Positions 50,981 to 60,209 of a stretch of 64,000 nucleotides of DNA are shown piece after piece. The position numbers and the translations under genes are program-made. Source of the stretch: Candidatus Melainabacteria bacterium (GTDB lineage Bacteria; Cyanobacteriota; Vampirovibrionia; Obscuribacterales; Obscuribacteraceae). Location of the stretch: positions 1,798,001 to 1,862,000 of the forward strand of contig CP064963.1 of the NCBI GenBank assembly GCA_016699165.1, given 5' to 3'. The notes below the pieces were generated by a model. The model had not been told where the DNA came from and ran no database searches. It was given only the letters and a program-made list of their open reading frames with translations. Each line of letters opens with the position of its first letter. Within the stretch, counting starts at the first letter, position 1.

Positions 50981-53635
50981 ATGACCTGTCAAACAAATGA
51001 AGTGAATGTTTCAAATTTGGGTCTTGACTCAAATGAAGCAGCAAACCGGCTCAAGCGTCATGGCTTGAATAGTATCGCTGTAGAAGTACATTTACCGATC
51101 GTGCATCTTATACGCGAGAACTTTTTCCACACTATGGCAATTCTCTTGTGGGTAGGGGGAGCGGTGGGATTCTTGGCTTCAATGCCCGAAATCGCGATTG
51201 CAATCTGGCTGGTCAATATAATTAATGGAAGCTTCAGCATAATGCAGGAGTACCGCGCCTTTCGAGCCACTACTGCACTTAAATCATTACTTCCAGAAGA
51301 AGCGACAGTATTTCGCGATGCTGTAGAAAAACGCATTATCTCAATTCACATTGTTCCTGGTGATGTAATTTTATTGGCAGAAGGAGACAAAATTCCTGCC
51401 GATTGCAGACTGATTGAAAGTGAAAAGCTGATGGTGGACGAATCTATTTTAACGGGTGAATCTAATCCCACTATCAAACTAATCGAAAGAGATAACGTTA
51501 CCTGGGCTGGCACCACAGTGGTATCAGGGCATGCTCGCGTGCTTGCTTTTGCCACCGGACATAATACCAAGTTTGGTAAAATCGCCCATCTGACCCAAAC
51601 CATTGCGGATAGACCAAGTCCACTTCAAGCTGAAATGAGCAGGGTGGCAAAACGAGTGAGCATCATGGCTTGCGTCATTGGCATAATTATGTTCATACTT
51701 GCTTCTTTTTTTAGCGGACAAAAACCAGCTCAAGCATTTATTTTTGCCATGGGTATGATTGTGGCTTTTGTACCCGAAGGAATGGTTCCCACAGTAACGT
51801 TGTCTCTAGCACTTGCTGTAAAGCGCATGGCCAAAAGACAAGCACTGGTGAAGCGACTTTCATCTGTAGAAGCTCTTGGATGCACCAATGTAATCTGCAC
51901 GGACAAAACCGGCACCATAACCGAAAACAAAATGAAAGTGACATCAACTTGGACAATGGACGGGTGGTTAAACTTTGAAGATGCAAATGCAAAGACCGAA
52001 AATAAAGACTTTAAGACCTTGTTTGAGGCGGCTGTTCTATGCAATAACGCCCATAAGACAAAAGACACACTCACAGGCGACCCAACCGAGACTGCCATTT
52101 TAACAGCTGGTGAACTCGTCGAGATTTTTCAAGAAAGTATAGTTTTGCAATTTCCCAGAATACGAGAAGAACCATTTGATTCTCTGCGCAAATCAATGAG
52201 CACACTGCACAAAAATTACAAAAACGATTTACTGACGCTCAATTTAAAAGGCTCTCCTGAAGCGGTTCTGAAAAAGTGCAGCCATTATCAAAAAGAGGGA
52301 CAAAGTTTCGAGCTCTTGCCCGAATCAACCCAGCTTATTAACCAAAAGATTTCTGAGTTCGCTCTGAAGGGACTTCGGATTATTGCCGTGGCACAAAGAC
52401 AACTGACAAACGAAAAATGCAATTATGAACAATCGACCGAGCAACTTGAATCACAACTGACCTTCTTAGGATTAATCGCTCTGCACGATCCTCCTCGTCC
52501 TGAAGTGGAGGAGGCATTAAAACGCTGTAAAGAGGCAGGTGTGCAAGTGGTGATGATTACAGGCGATCACGAAGTAACTGCCAAAGCCATTGCCCAAAGG
52601 GTCGGAATGGTTGATGCCAATGCCCGAGTAATAACAGGCTTGCAACTGGATTTAATGAACAATCAAGAACTAATAGAATCTCTAGGTCCAAACATTTTAT
52701 TTGCACGTGTAAACCCCGAACATAAACTCAAAATAGTGAGTGCTTTTCAAAAATCAGGAAAAATAACTGCCGTTACAGGTGACGGAGTAAATGATGGTCC
52801 AGCGCTAAAGCAAGCTGACATAGGCGTGGCAATGGGCAAAAATGGCACAGACGTCGCCAGAGAAGCATCCGATATAATCCTGCTCGATGACAATTTCGCT
52901 TCGATTGTTAACGCCATAGAAGAAGGGCGCACAGTCTACAAAAACATCAAAAAATTCGCCACTTATGTCTTCAACAGCAATATGGCTGAAGCAGTTCCCT
53001 TTGCCGTAATGCTCTTTTCTGGCGGGTTAATTCCAATGCCCTTAACTGTAATGCAAGTCTTATCAATCGATTTAGGCACAGATATGGTCCCAGCAATTGC
53101 CCTTGGAGCTGACAGAACTGATTGGCACGTAATGAGCGCGCCTCCACGCAAAAGAGATGAGCCTTTGCTTTCCAAAAATCTGCTTTGTAAAGCTCTTCTT
53201 TGGTATGGACTGATTGAAGCATGCGCTGGAATGTCCTGCTATTTTTTCTCCAATTGGCTGAATTGTGGCTGGCCTCTAAGCCCACTGGCCGCACAAGGCA
53301 CAGCCGCCTGGTCACATGCCACTACTATGACTTTGACCGGGGTTGTGGCTTGTCAAATCGGCGCTGTGTTTTGTTGTAGAACCAACACTCGCTCAATGTT
53401 TGATGTTGGGCTTTTCTCAAATACTTTGATTTGGTGGGGAATTGCATTTGAGATTGCTTTGCTAATGGCTCTTATGCATGTACCAATACTGCAAAAAGTG
53501 TTCGACACAACTGCTTTAAGCAGCACCGAACTCCTATTTGCCATTATCTGGATCCCCATTATTATTGCCCTGGACGAAACAAGAAAATGGATTTTAAGAC
53601 GAAGAATTAGTACTAAGGTAATAAAGTCAGTCTGA
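50981..53635 (+). CDS. P-type cation ATPase, type II with Na+/K+-ATPase-like ion site
   Basis: 884 residues from ATG 50981 (GGAG six bases upstream). Actuator TGES, phosphorylation motif CTDKTGTIT, KGSPE nucleotide site, and hinge TGDGVNDGPALKQADIGVAMG. About ten transmembrane helices. Ion-site motifs: M4 VPEGMVPTVT, M5 FNSNMAEAVPFAV, M6 SIDLGTDMVPAIALG. The M6 motif matches eukaryotic Na+/K+-ATPase (IDLGTDMVPA, both aspartates) more than SERCA-type Ca2+ pumps. It may therefore move Na+ and K+, but Ca2+ is not excluded. Box E lies upstream. Confidence 0.92.
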   Translation: MTCQTNEVNVSNLGLDSNEAANRLKRHGLNSIAVEVHLPIVHLIRENFFHTMAILLWVGGAVGFLASMPEIAIAIWLVNIINGSFSIMQEYRAFRATTALKSLLPEEATVFRDAVEKRIISIHIVPGDVILLAEGDKIPADCRLIESEKLMVDESILTGESNPTIKLIERDNVTWAGTTVVSGHARVLAFATGHNTKFGKIAHLTQTIADRPSPLQAEMSRVAKRVSIMACVIGIIMFILASFFSGQKPAQAFIFAMGMIVAFVPEGMVPTVTLSLALAVKRMAKRQALVKRLSSVEALGCTNVICTDKTGTITENKMKVTSTWTMDGWLNFEDANAKTENKDFKTLFEAAVLCNNAHKTKDTLTGDPTETAILTAGELVEIFQESIVLQFPRIREEPFDSLRKSMSTLHKNYKNDLLTLNLKGSPEAVLKKCSHYQKEGQSFELLPESTQLINQKISEFALKGLRIIAVAQRQLTNEKCNYEQSTEQLESQLTFLGLIALHDPPRPEVEEALKRCKEAGVQVVMITGDHEVTAKAIAQRVGMVDANARVITGLQLDLMNNQELIESLGPNILFARVNPEHKLKIVSAFQKSGKITAVTGDGVNDGPALKQADIGVAMGKNGTDVAREASDIILLDDNFASIVNAIEEGRTVYKNIKKFATYVFNSNMAEAVPFAVMLFSGGLIPMPLTVMQVLSIDLGTDMVPAIALGADRTDWHVMSAPPRKRDEPLLSKNLLCKALLWYGLIEACAGMSCYFFSNWLNCGWPLSPLAAQGTAAWSHATTMTLTGVVACQIGAVFCCRTNTRSMFDVGLFSNTLIWWGIAFEIALLMALMHVPILQKVFDTTALSSTELLFAIIWIPIIIALDETRKWILRRRISTKVIKSV

Positions 53636-53914
53636 TTTTTTCAAGAAACTGAAAAATCCACCTGTTTTTTCAGCCGACTTTCTCAAAGAGACAGACAACC
53701 TCCTGCCGCTAAACTCTGCATTAGATAAAGCCTCACTGGCACGAATAGCTTCCTGACGGCTTGCCATAACGACAACAGCAAAGCCTCTTGCCTGTCCGCG
53801 ATCTGTTCTAACTAGAGAAACAGATTTCACCCGTCCATGAGGAGAGAAATGTTCAAACAATTCCTCTTCGCTTATTTCAATTGGTAGATTTCCGATTAAA
53901 AGACTGTTGCTCAT
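53627..53914 (-). CDS. Single-RRM RNA-binding protein (cyanobacterial Rbp type)
   Basis: 95 residues. RNP2 is LLIGNLP (residues 5-11) and RNP1 is ARGFAVVVM (about 43-51), with the usual aromatic at the RNP1 centre partly replaced (F kept, second position V). A short basic tail follows. Such proteins bind RNA and are typical of Cyanobacteria and some other bacteria, often cold-inducible. Its 3' end overlaps the ATPase gene by 9 bp. Confidence 0.9.
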   Translation of the reverse strand: MSNSLLIGNLPIEISEEELFEHFSPHGRVKSVSLVRTDRGQARGFAVVVMASRQEAIRASEALSNAEFSGRRLSVSLRKSAEKTGGFFSFLKKSD

Positions 53915-53997
53915 ATACTTGCATAGTTGCGCAATTGTTGTAATATTAAAATTCTAACATAACCGACAATTTCGGTCAACGGGAGGTTGCCGTAAAA

Positions 53998-54330
53998 ATG
54001 CCAAAAAATCAGTTAAAACAAAGAGTGAAACTTACTCAGCTGAAAGCAGAACTATTTAGAGCTTTGAGCAATCCTGTGCGGATTAGAATTTTAGACGAAT
54101 TGAGAATAGAAGAACTCACAGTTTCTGAAATCAAAGACCGACTAGAGCTTGAATTGCCTAATATTTCACAACAGTTGAGCGTTCTAAAAGCGAATAATCT
54201 TGTATGTTCCAGAAAGCAGGGAGTTAATATCTACTATTCATGCGTAGATACAAGACTTTTTAAGTTATTGGATGTAGCCAAAGAAATATTTCAAGCGCAA
54301 TTGAGCGATTTGCAAAAAACACTTAAGTAA
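53998..54330 (+). CDS. ArsR/SmtB-family regulator, paralogue of 19932-20249
   Basis: 110 residues with GGGAGG upstream. FRALSNPVRIRILDEL, LTVSEIKDRLELELPNISQQLSVLK and VNIYYSC align closely with the first copy. It has two cysteines at matching ends of the DNA-binding wing (LVCSRKQ and YYSCVD); the first copy has only the second. No metal ELCVC motif. Ends 1 bp before the stop of the convergent HAD/ATPase gene. Confidence 0.88.
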   Translation: MPKNQLKQRVKLTQLKAELFRALSNPVRIRILDELRIEELTVSEIKDRLELELPNISQQLSVLKANNLVCSRKQGVNIYYSCVDTRLFKLLDVAKEIFQAQLSDLQKTLK

Positions 54331-56052
54331 CTAATAACCAAGTATTCGCACTGGAAGGGAATATCGCTTTTCGATTAAATGCCGGATTGCATCCCGGCTC
54401 TCGTTACATGTATTTTCTTCTAATTCAATTGACTGAATTTCGTTTGCCAGCTCCGAATCATGAATGGCATCTTTTACCCAGGCTGAATAATCTCCTCGTC
54501 TTAAATGAAACAGCCAGGTTTCATCATCTAATCCTTCTCCGATTTGCATAAAGAGAAATAAATTCTGACATCTGATTTTGAGGCTATTTTTCTTTCCGGT
54601 AAAATAAAAACTTCTTTGTTTGCCCAAATTGCCCTCAGCATATTTGCGCAAATGTCTTTTGTGTCTAAGCGGTGTATCCACCAAATTCAATTTGATAGAG
54701 CAAGCGTTCTCACGCCTGAACCAAGCCTCGGTCTGACCATATCTTAATTTGTCAGGCTCATTAGAAATTGATGCGACACCCAAATTTCGAGCGAAAACAG
54801 ACATAGTCTCGGCTGGACACTCACCTACCGCTAAAATCAAATCAATGTCTTCAAGTACAAATTTAGAAATTTCTCCGGGATTTATCGTTACAGCGATAAA
54901 AGCTCCTGCCTCATGCCATATTGGCTCAATAATTGAGCTCCAATAAGGATGCAGCATATGATGAGCTTCATCCACCACAAGCCAGTGAGGGAGTCCATTT
55001 TTACTTCTCAGTTCCTGAACAGCTTGAAAAATCTGAACGAAGAATTGTGGTCGCTCACTCAATGGTACTCCGAGCAAATTTATAACAACATTATTTTCAG
55101 GGTTCATAAGTAGACGCAGAATATCAGCCATTTCAGGAGCATAATGCTCATTGCCGACTATCACTGAATGCGGTGCATTGTCATATTCACCTTCAGGGTC
55201 AATCAAACAGAATTGATAACCGGCAGTAGTTATTTGTTGAAGCATAGACATGCAGGCTGTAGACTTGCCACTTTGAGAAGGTCCTGCTATCAGCATCTTA
55301 AAATCATAAGAAGGAATTGAAACGCCCTCTCCAGCACAGTCGTACCCAAGCAAAACCTGGTGGCGACGTGCGCTTAAATTTTCGAAGTCTTCACTCAGTA
55401 ACACTTCGTCAAGAAATTCTCTGACACCTTGTCCATTGTCTTTCTGTAAAGTTAAGTCGGCCAAGTCCTTTAAAACAGGCAGCGCATTTCCAACGGCCAC
55501 AGCATATTCACATTTATCCATAAAAACGAAATCGTTCTCACCATCACCCACGCCGATTGTGTTGTGCACAGAAAGTCCTAATTGAGCAAGTGCAGCGGCA
55601 AGTCCCGTGCCTTTGTTGATTCCAGCAGGCAAAATCATTACCGCTCCCTTATTAAAAGAGATATGCAAATCAAAACCAAATTCGTGAATAGCTTCGATAA
55701 TGATATTTTCATTAGGATGCCAGGTCGATACGATTACGCTGCCAATTTCTAAGGGATTTACTCCTTTGGCTTTCAAATGCTCTACAAAAGAAGCAGGAAT
55801 TTGCTCGCAAAGTTTCCTTGTGATGCGCGTTGCGGGACAGTATAGAACTGCACCATTTTCTGCCACCACCAGGTCGAATAAGTCATACTGGGGAAATACG
55901 ATTTGCAAATCTTTGAGAATTCTTCCTGTAATTAGAATTATGCTGCGTCCAGTTTTCTTTACGCGCGCCAGACTGTTTAGCAATTCGTCGCTTATTCTTC
56001 CCTCTATTGCTAGCGTCCCATCATAATCAAAAGCAATACAGGCAAAGCGCAT
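54331..56052 (-). CDS. HAD phosphatase fused to HerA-like P-loop ATPase
   Basis: 573 residues from ATG 56052 (GAGGA upstream); an in-frame start at 56100 is less likely. Residues 1-225: Cof-type HAD phosphatase with DYDGT (nucleophile Asp), LITGR, the lysine region and GVGDGENDFVFM. Residues about 250-570: a P-loop ATPase with Walker A GPSQSGKST, LIDPEGEYD and Walker B HWLVVDEAHHML, like the HerA/DUF87 group. HAD-IIB enzymes act on sugar phosphates; the ATPase part is usually in DNA- or membrane-linked motors. The joint role is unknown. Divergent from ftsH; box J lies between. Confidence 0.85.
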   Translation of the reverse strand: MRFACIAFDYDGTLAIEGRISDELLNSLARVKKTGRSIILITGRILKDLQIVFPQYDLFDLVVAENGAVLYCPATRITRKLCEQIPASFVEHLKAKGVNPLEIGSVIVSTWHPNENIIIEAIHEFGFDLHISFNKGAVMILPAGINKGTGLAAALAQLGLSVHNTIGVGDGENDFVFMDKCEYAVAVGNALPVLKDLADLTLQKDNGQGVREFLDEVLLSEDFENLSARRHQVLLGYDCAGEGVSIPSYDFKMLIAGPSQSGKSTACMSMLQQITTAGYQFCLIDPEGEYDNAPHSVIVGNEHYAPEMADILRLLMNPENNVVINLLGVPLSERPQFFVQIFQAVQELRSKNGLPHWLVVDEAHHMLHPYWSSIIEPIWHEAGAFIAVTINPGEISKFVLEDIDLILAVGECPAETMSVFARNLGVASISNEPDKLRYGQTEAWFRRENACSIKLNLVDTPLRHKRHLRKYAEGNLGKQRSFYFTGKKNSLKIRCQNLFLFMQIGEGLDDETWLFHLRRGDYSAWVKDAIHDSELANEIQSIELEENTCNESRDAIRHLIEKRYSLPVRILGY

Positions 56053-56112
56053 ATTCAAATCCTCAAAGTTTATTCCTATTCTTATTTTTGCTGGTAACAA
56101 CAGCTCATGCCA

Positions 56113-56128
56113 TCATCCTTAAGGCTAA
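56113..56128. promoter_or_regulatory. Regulon-box candidate J (ftsH / HAD-ATPase)
   Basis: TCATCC-TTAA-GGCTAA in the 155-bp divergent gap. The left half is perfect, the right poor. -10-like AAAAAT lies 23 nt away toward the HAD gene; TGTACC lies 22 nt away toward ftsH. Weak copy. Confidence 0.35.
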
Positions 56129-56207
56129 TTAGAATCAGCCTTTCAACAGATGTACCAGACAGTGGGTTCGTACAACAATATGTATAGTCCCGCCAAAGGA
56201 GATGAGC

Positions 56208-58100
56208 ATGCCCGAGAAAGAAGTGAAAAAAAGCGAGCCAACCCAGTCGAACAAAGACCTGAGTTCATCGTCTATCAATTCGATGCTCATCATTGTTAGT
56301 GTAGCTTGGACCATTTTTTTCTTTGGCGGTCTTTTGCATCATTCAGATCAATTGCAAATGCCATACAGCGCCTTTCTTGATGCCATCGAAAAGAAAGAAA
56401 TAAGCGATGTACGTATTGGTAAAGAGGAAATAACCGGTTCTATATCAAATCACAAAGAAAAGCATTTCAGGACTGTTCGCTTAGAAGACTCTGCGCTTGT
56501 AAATCGATTACAACAAAAAAGTATCAAGTATCAAGGTTCAAATGATGACACTCTTTTTCAAAATCTTTTTCTCTGGGGAGTAGTTGCTTTCTTTGCTCTA
56601 AGTATTCTGGGTTCAATCGGTCGCGCTTTGACAAGCAAAGAAGGTTTTGGAACTGGCTTACTTTCAATTGAAAAAAACAAAGCCAAGATTTTTATGGAAG
56701 ACAAAATCAAGACTACATTTGCCGACGTAGCAGGTGTAGACGAAGCGAAAGAAGAGTTGCAAGAAGTAATTGGTTTCTTAAAAGATCCGCAGAAATACGG
56801 ACGTCTTGGCGGGCACTTACCCAAAGGAATTTTACTTGTCGGACCTCCCGGTACGGGTAAAACGCTTTTGGCACGAGCTGTCGCTGGGGAAGCAGGTGTA
56901 CCTTTCTTTTGCATTAGCGGCTCTGAATTTGTCGAACTCTATGTTGGTGTGGGCGCAGCGAGAGTACGAGACTTATTCGAACAAGCACAAAAAAATGCTC
57001 CATGCATTCTTTTTGTTGACGAATTAGATGCTCTTGGTAGAGCACGCAGTATAAACGGTGGAATGGGTGGACACGACGAAAAAGAACAAACATTGAATCA
57101 ACTGCTAGTGGAAATGGACGGGTTCGACCCACGCCAGGGAGTAGTGGTGCTGGCCGCTACAAACCGACCAGAAATACTCGACGTCGCACTTTTGCGAGCG
57201 GGCAGATTTGACCGCCAAATTTTAGTGGACCGTCCAGACCGACTGGCTAGAGAGCAAATAGTTGAAGTACATTTAAAAAACAAACTGATTTCACCATCAG
57301 TCAGTAAAAAAGAAATTGCAGCATCCACTCCGGGCTTTACCGGTGCGGATCTTGCCAACCTAGTAAATGAAGCAGTATTACTTGCCACCAGAAGACAAGC
57401 ACAATCGGTAGAACAAAATGATTTCACCCAAGCACTGGAGCGAATTGTCGCAGGACTGGAAAAGAAGAATCGTTTGCTCAATGAAAATGAACGCAAAATT
57501 GTTGCTCATCACGAAATGGGACACGCTTTAGTTGGCCTGCTTCTTGCCGGTTGCGACCAGGTACAAAAAGTGTCCATTATCCCAAGAGGAATTGGTGCTC
57601 TGGGTTACACCATACAGCGCCCGCTCGAAGATCGCTATCTTGCTTCACGCGAAGACTTATGTCATAAACTTGCAGCCCTAATGGGGGGAAGAGCGGCTGA
57701 AATAATAATATTTGGCGATGCTTCTACCGGTTCTTCAGACGACCTTGATAAAGCCACCGATATTGCAAGAAGCATGGCTACAAGATTCGGCATGACTAAA
57801 GAATTGGGACCGGTCACTTATGAAAGCGATCCTCACCTTTTTCTTGGTAATCCTGGCTCTTTTATTGAAAACAAAAAATACAGCGAAGAAACAGCACGAG
57901 AAATTGACCTAGCCATTAAAAGCATTGTAGAGCAAGCTTTGCAAGAAGCTCTAAGCATAATCAAACAACACAAAAGTGTTTTAGAAAAAGGAGCGATGCT
58001 TTTATTGCAAAAAGAAACGCTCGAGAGAGCCGAGTTAGAAGTGCTTATAAAACCTCAATCGTTTATTGGCTGCGAAAGATTAAGCCTTGTCCCAGATTGA
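56208..58100 (+). CDS. ftsH: ATP-dependent zinc metalloprotease FtsH
   Basis: 630 residues from ATG 56208 (AAAGGAG six bases upstream); ATG 56202 would overlap the RBS. Two transmembrane helices (about 28-46 and 117-137) enclose a small extracytoplasmic domain. AAA+ domain: GPPGTGKT, LFVDELDALG, SRH region ATNRPEILDVALLRAGRFDR. Protease: HEMGH zinc motif (canonical HEAGH) and a distal Asp in GSSDDLDKA. Degrades membrane and regulatory proteins. Probably a second, stress-linked FtsH; box J lies upstream. Its end overlaps the GGDEF-EAL gene by 38 bp. Confidence 0.94.
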   Translation: MPEKEVKKSEPTQSNKDLSSSSINSMLIIVSVAWTIFFFGGLLHHSDQLQMPYSAFLDAIEKKEISDVRIGKEEITGSISNHKEKHFRTVRLEDSALVNRLQQKSIKYQGSNDDTLFQNLFLWGVVAFFALSILGSIGRALTSKEGFGTGLLSIEKNKAKIFMEDKIKTTFADVAGVDEAKEELQEVIGFLKDPQKYGRLGGHLPKGILLVGPPGTGKTLLARAVAGEAGVPFFCISGSEFVELYVGVGAARVRDLFEQAQKNAPCILFVDELDALGRARSINGGMGGHDEKEQTLNQLLVEMDGFDPRQGVVVLAATNRPEILDVALLRAGRFDRQILVDRPDRLAREQIVEVHLKNKLISPSVSKKEIAASTPGFTGADLANLVNEAVLLATRRQAQSVEQNDFTQALERIVAGLEKKNRLLNENERKIVAHHEMGHALVGLLLAGCDQVQKVSIIPRGIGALGYTIQRPLEDRYLASREDLCHKLAALMGGRAAEIIIFGDASTGSSDDLDKATDIARSMATRFGMTKELGPVTYESDPHLFLGNPGSFIENKKYSEETAREIDLAIKSIVEQALQEALSIIKQHKSVLEKGAMLLLQKETLERAELEVLIKPQSFIGCERLSLVPD

Positions 58101-59709
58101 TTCCAAGCATCTTAAGCGCTTCAAAATCATCTTTAAGTTCAATTCCTTCTGCAATAATTTCAGTATTCACCACTCTGGACATTTTTATCAAGCGCTTCAC
58201 AGCGTTTAGTTTACGTACATCTCGACCAAGACCAGATATGAAATGATTGTCCAGTTTGATAAATGTTGGCTCCAATACAATCAAGGCTTCAAGCGAACTG
58301 CGCCCATAACACACATCATCAAGAGCAATCTGTATTCCGTGCTCTTTCAATTCTTTGATTGGCTCAATTAAATAACCAGGCTCGGTATTTATGCGCAAAA
58401 CACTTAGCTCCACACAAATTATTCGACTTTCTTTTACCTTATCAAATAATTCTATTAACCGACTTACCGGCACTGACTCAAGAGTGGAAGGTAACAGATT
58501 CAAATGAAAAGGCAAGTGATGTCCAATTAAAGACTCAGCAGCGCGTGTGCAAGTTTGAGCACAGACTAAATCAATTTGACTCAATCTATTCATTTCTGCA
58601 GCCACTCTCAATAATTCAGTCGGCGTGTGCAGAACTCCCTCAGGACCTCTTACATGAAACTCTACACCCTTCAAAATTTTATCTTCAAGTGAATAAATGG
58701 GATCTGAAACTGCGGATAATTGATTAGCTAAAATTTGATCCATCTCATCGTTTGTGCATGTTTTAATAGCTGTTCTGGTACTACAGGCGGAGCCAATGCT
58801 AACGCGATTTTTTCCATCTGATTTACTTCTTTGCAGAGCGTTTCGCAGCAAGGGAAGCGCTTCTTCTAATGTTTTTAAGCTGGGTGGCAATTGCACTACG
58901 CCACAACTTACAGTGGATATTAGTCCTGGAATTATTTCAGTAGCACTAATTTCGTTTCGCACTCGCTCAGCTACCATAGCTGCTTCTTGCACATCGGTAG
59001 AGGGAAAAAGCATCATAAATTCATCTCCCCCCACACGAGACAGATAATCGGTAGACCGCAATGTGCGAGTAGCTCTTTTAGATATTTCTCTCAATACTGT
59101 GTCGCCGGCTGAGTGTCCCATTTGTTCGTTGAGCAATTTTAAATTGTCCAAATCCATCATGGCCAATGACAACACTGTCCCTTCATGCTGAGCGCGTTCG
59201 CATTCTCTCTTAAGAATGGCATCAAAACCCCTTCTATTTAAGGCTTCAGTTAAAAAGTCGATTTCTGAAAGACGACGCAACTTGGAATTTGTATTTTCCA
59301 ATTCGATCAATGACTTTTTTAATTCGCGCTCTAATTTCTTTTTTTTAGAAACATCGCGAATAAAAGCGCTTATAAAATCACCATCGGGTGTGTGCAGCGG
59401 CGCCAATGATATGTCTACAGATACTTTTTCTCCACTTTTTTTCTCCATCTCCGCTGAAATAATTTTTTCATCCAGTTGAGATTGAAGAATTAGATCTAGA
59501 ACCTGTCCCTTCAGTAGAGCCCGAATGTTACTACTTAAAAGTTCTTCCTTCTCATATCCTAATAACTTGATGGCAAGCGAGCTTGCAAGTTTTATGCGAC
59601 CAGTCTTATCGAACGTTAATATGGCATCTGGTGCCGTTTCCAATAGTTGAGACAACAATCCATTAGGATCGACACTTATTGGAACAATTTGATTCTCTCT
59701 TGTCTCCAT
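58063..59709 (-). CDS. PAS-GGDEF-EAL cyclic di-GMP protein
   Basis: 548 residues, no membrane helix. PAS about 15-130 (LETAPDAILTFDKTGRI). GGDEF about 150-305 with intact SRVGGDEF, so probable diguanylate cyclase. EAL-type domain about 335-548: EFHVRG replaces EALLRW but keeps its Glu and Arg; N (HLNLLP), E (VELSVL), DD (ALDDVCYG), K (FIKLD), E (AEGIE) and Q (GQGLIF) are present, so phosphodiesterase activity is possible. The loop normally DFGTG is DVCYG. Makes and/or degrades c-di-GMP. Overlaps ftsH (38 bp) and the iron permease-like gene (47 bp). Confidence 0.9.
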   Translation of the reverse strand: METRENQIVPISVDPNGLLSQLLETAPDAILTFDKTGRIKLASSLAIKLLGYEKEELLSSNIRALLKGQVLDLILQSQLDEKIISAEMEKKSGEKVSVDISLAPLHTPDGDFISAFIRDVSKKKKLERELKKSLIELENTNSKLRRLSEIDFLTEALNRRGFDAILKRECERAQHEGTVLSLAMMDLDNLKLLNEQMGHSAGDTVLREISKRATRTLRSTDYLSRVGGDEFMMLFPSTDVQEAAMVAERVRNEISATEIIPGLISTVSCGVVQLPPSLKTLEEALPLLRNALQRSKSDGKNRVSIGSACSTRTAIKTCTNDEMDQILANQLSAVSDPIYSLEDKILKGVEFHVRGPEGVLHTPTELLRVAAEMNRLSQIDLVCAQTCTRAAESLIGHHLPFHLNLLPSTLESVPVSRLIELFDKVKESRIICVELSVLRINTEPGYLIEPIKELKEHGIQIALDDVCYGRSSLEALIVLEPTFIKLDNHFISGLGRDVRKLNAVKRLIKMSRVVNTEIIAEGIELKDDFEALKMLGINLGQGLIFRSQ

Positions 59710-60124
59710 CCTGATTCTGAAACTCCAAATTATTTAAAATTGCTTCTCTACCTATTTCTTTGTATTGTTCGTGTAGTTTGTGCAATTCATCATCTGCCTC
59801 TTCTTCTAAGTTTAGCAACCTGTTATCTGCCCTTTTTAAGGCTTTGATGATTTCATCAAGCTTTAGCTGCATCGTTTCACTGTCTCGATTTTGAGTATTT
59901 TGAATCAAAAACACAGTCAGAAAAGTAATAATTGTGGTGCCCGTATTTATTACTAGCTGCCAGGTATCACTAAATCCGAAAAAAGATCCACTGCAAGCCC
60001 AAATTACAAGAAGACCGCATGCAACTGTAAAAGTAACGGACTTACCACAAAGCTCTGCACAACTTTTGGCAAAAGAAGAAAAAATTGAAATCTTATGCTC
60101 ATGTTTAGTGTCGGTTATTTTCAT
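59663..60124 (-). CDS. Low-affinity iron permease family membrane protein
   Basis: 153 residues from ATG 60124 (GAGGAAAA upstream); a longer frame to 60334 lacks an RBS. Two transmembrane helices (VTFTVACGLLVIWACSGS and WQLVINTGTTIITFLTVFLI) are followed by the family motif IQNTQNRDSETMQLKLDEII and an acidic helical tail. Matches the bacterial short form of the Fet4-like PF04120 family, whose transport role in bacteria is unproven. Overlaps the GGDEF-EAL gene by 47 bp. Box F lies in its divergent upstream region. Confidence 0.85.
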   Translation of the reverse strand: MKITDTKHEHKISIFSSFAKSCAELCGKSVTFTVACGLLVIWACSGSFFGFSDTWQLVINTGTTIITFLTVFLIQNTQNRDSETMQLKLDEIIKALKRADNRLLNLEEEADDELHKLHEQYKEIGREAILNNLEFQNQDGDKRESNCSNKCRS

Positions 60125-60209
60125 TTTTCCTCGTAACGACTGGCGGACAAATCCATTATCGAGGGGAACTAGAAAGCAAACATCCGCTTTAGGCATGAGA
60201 ATGCGCAAA

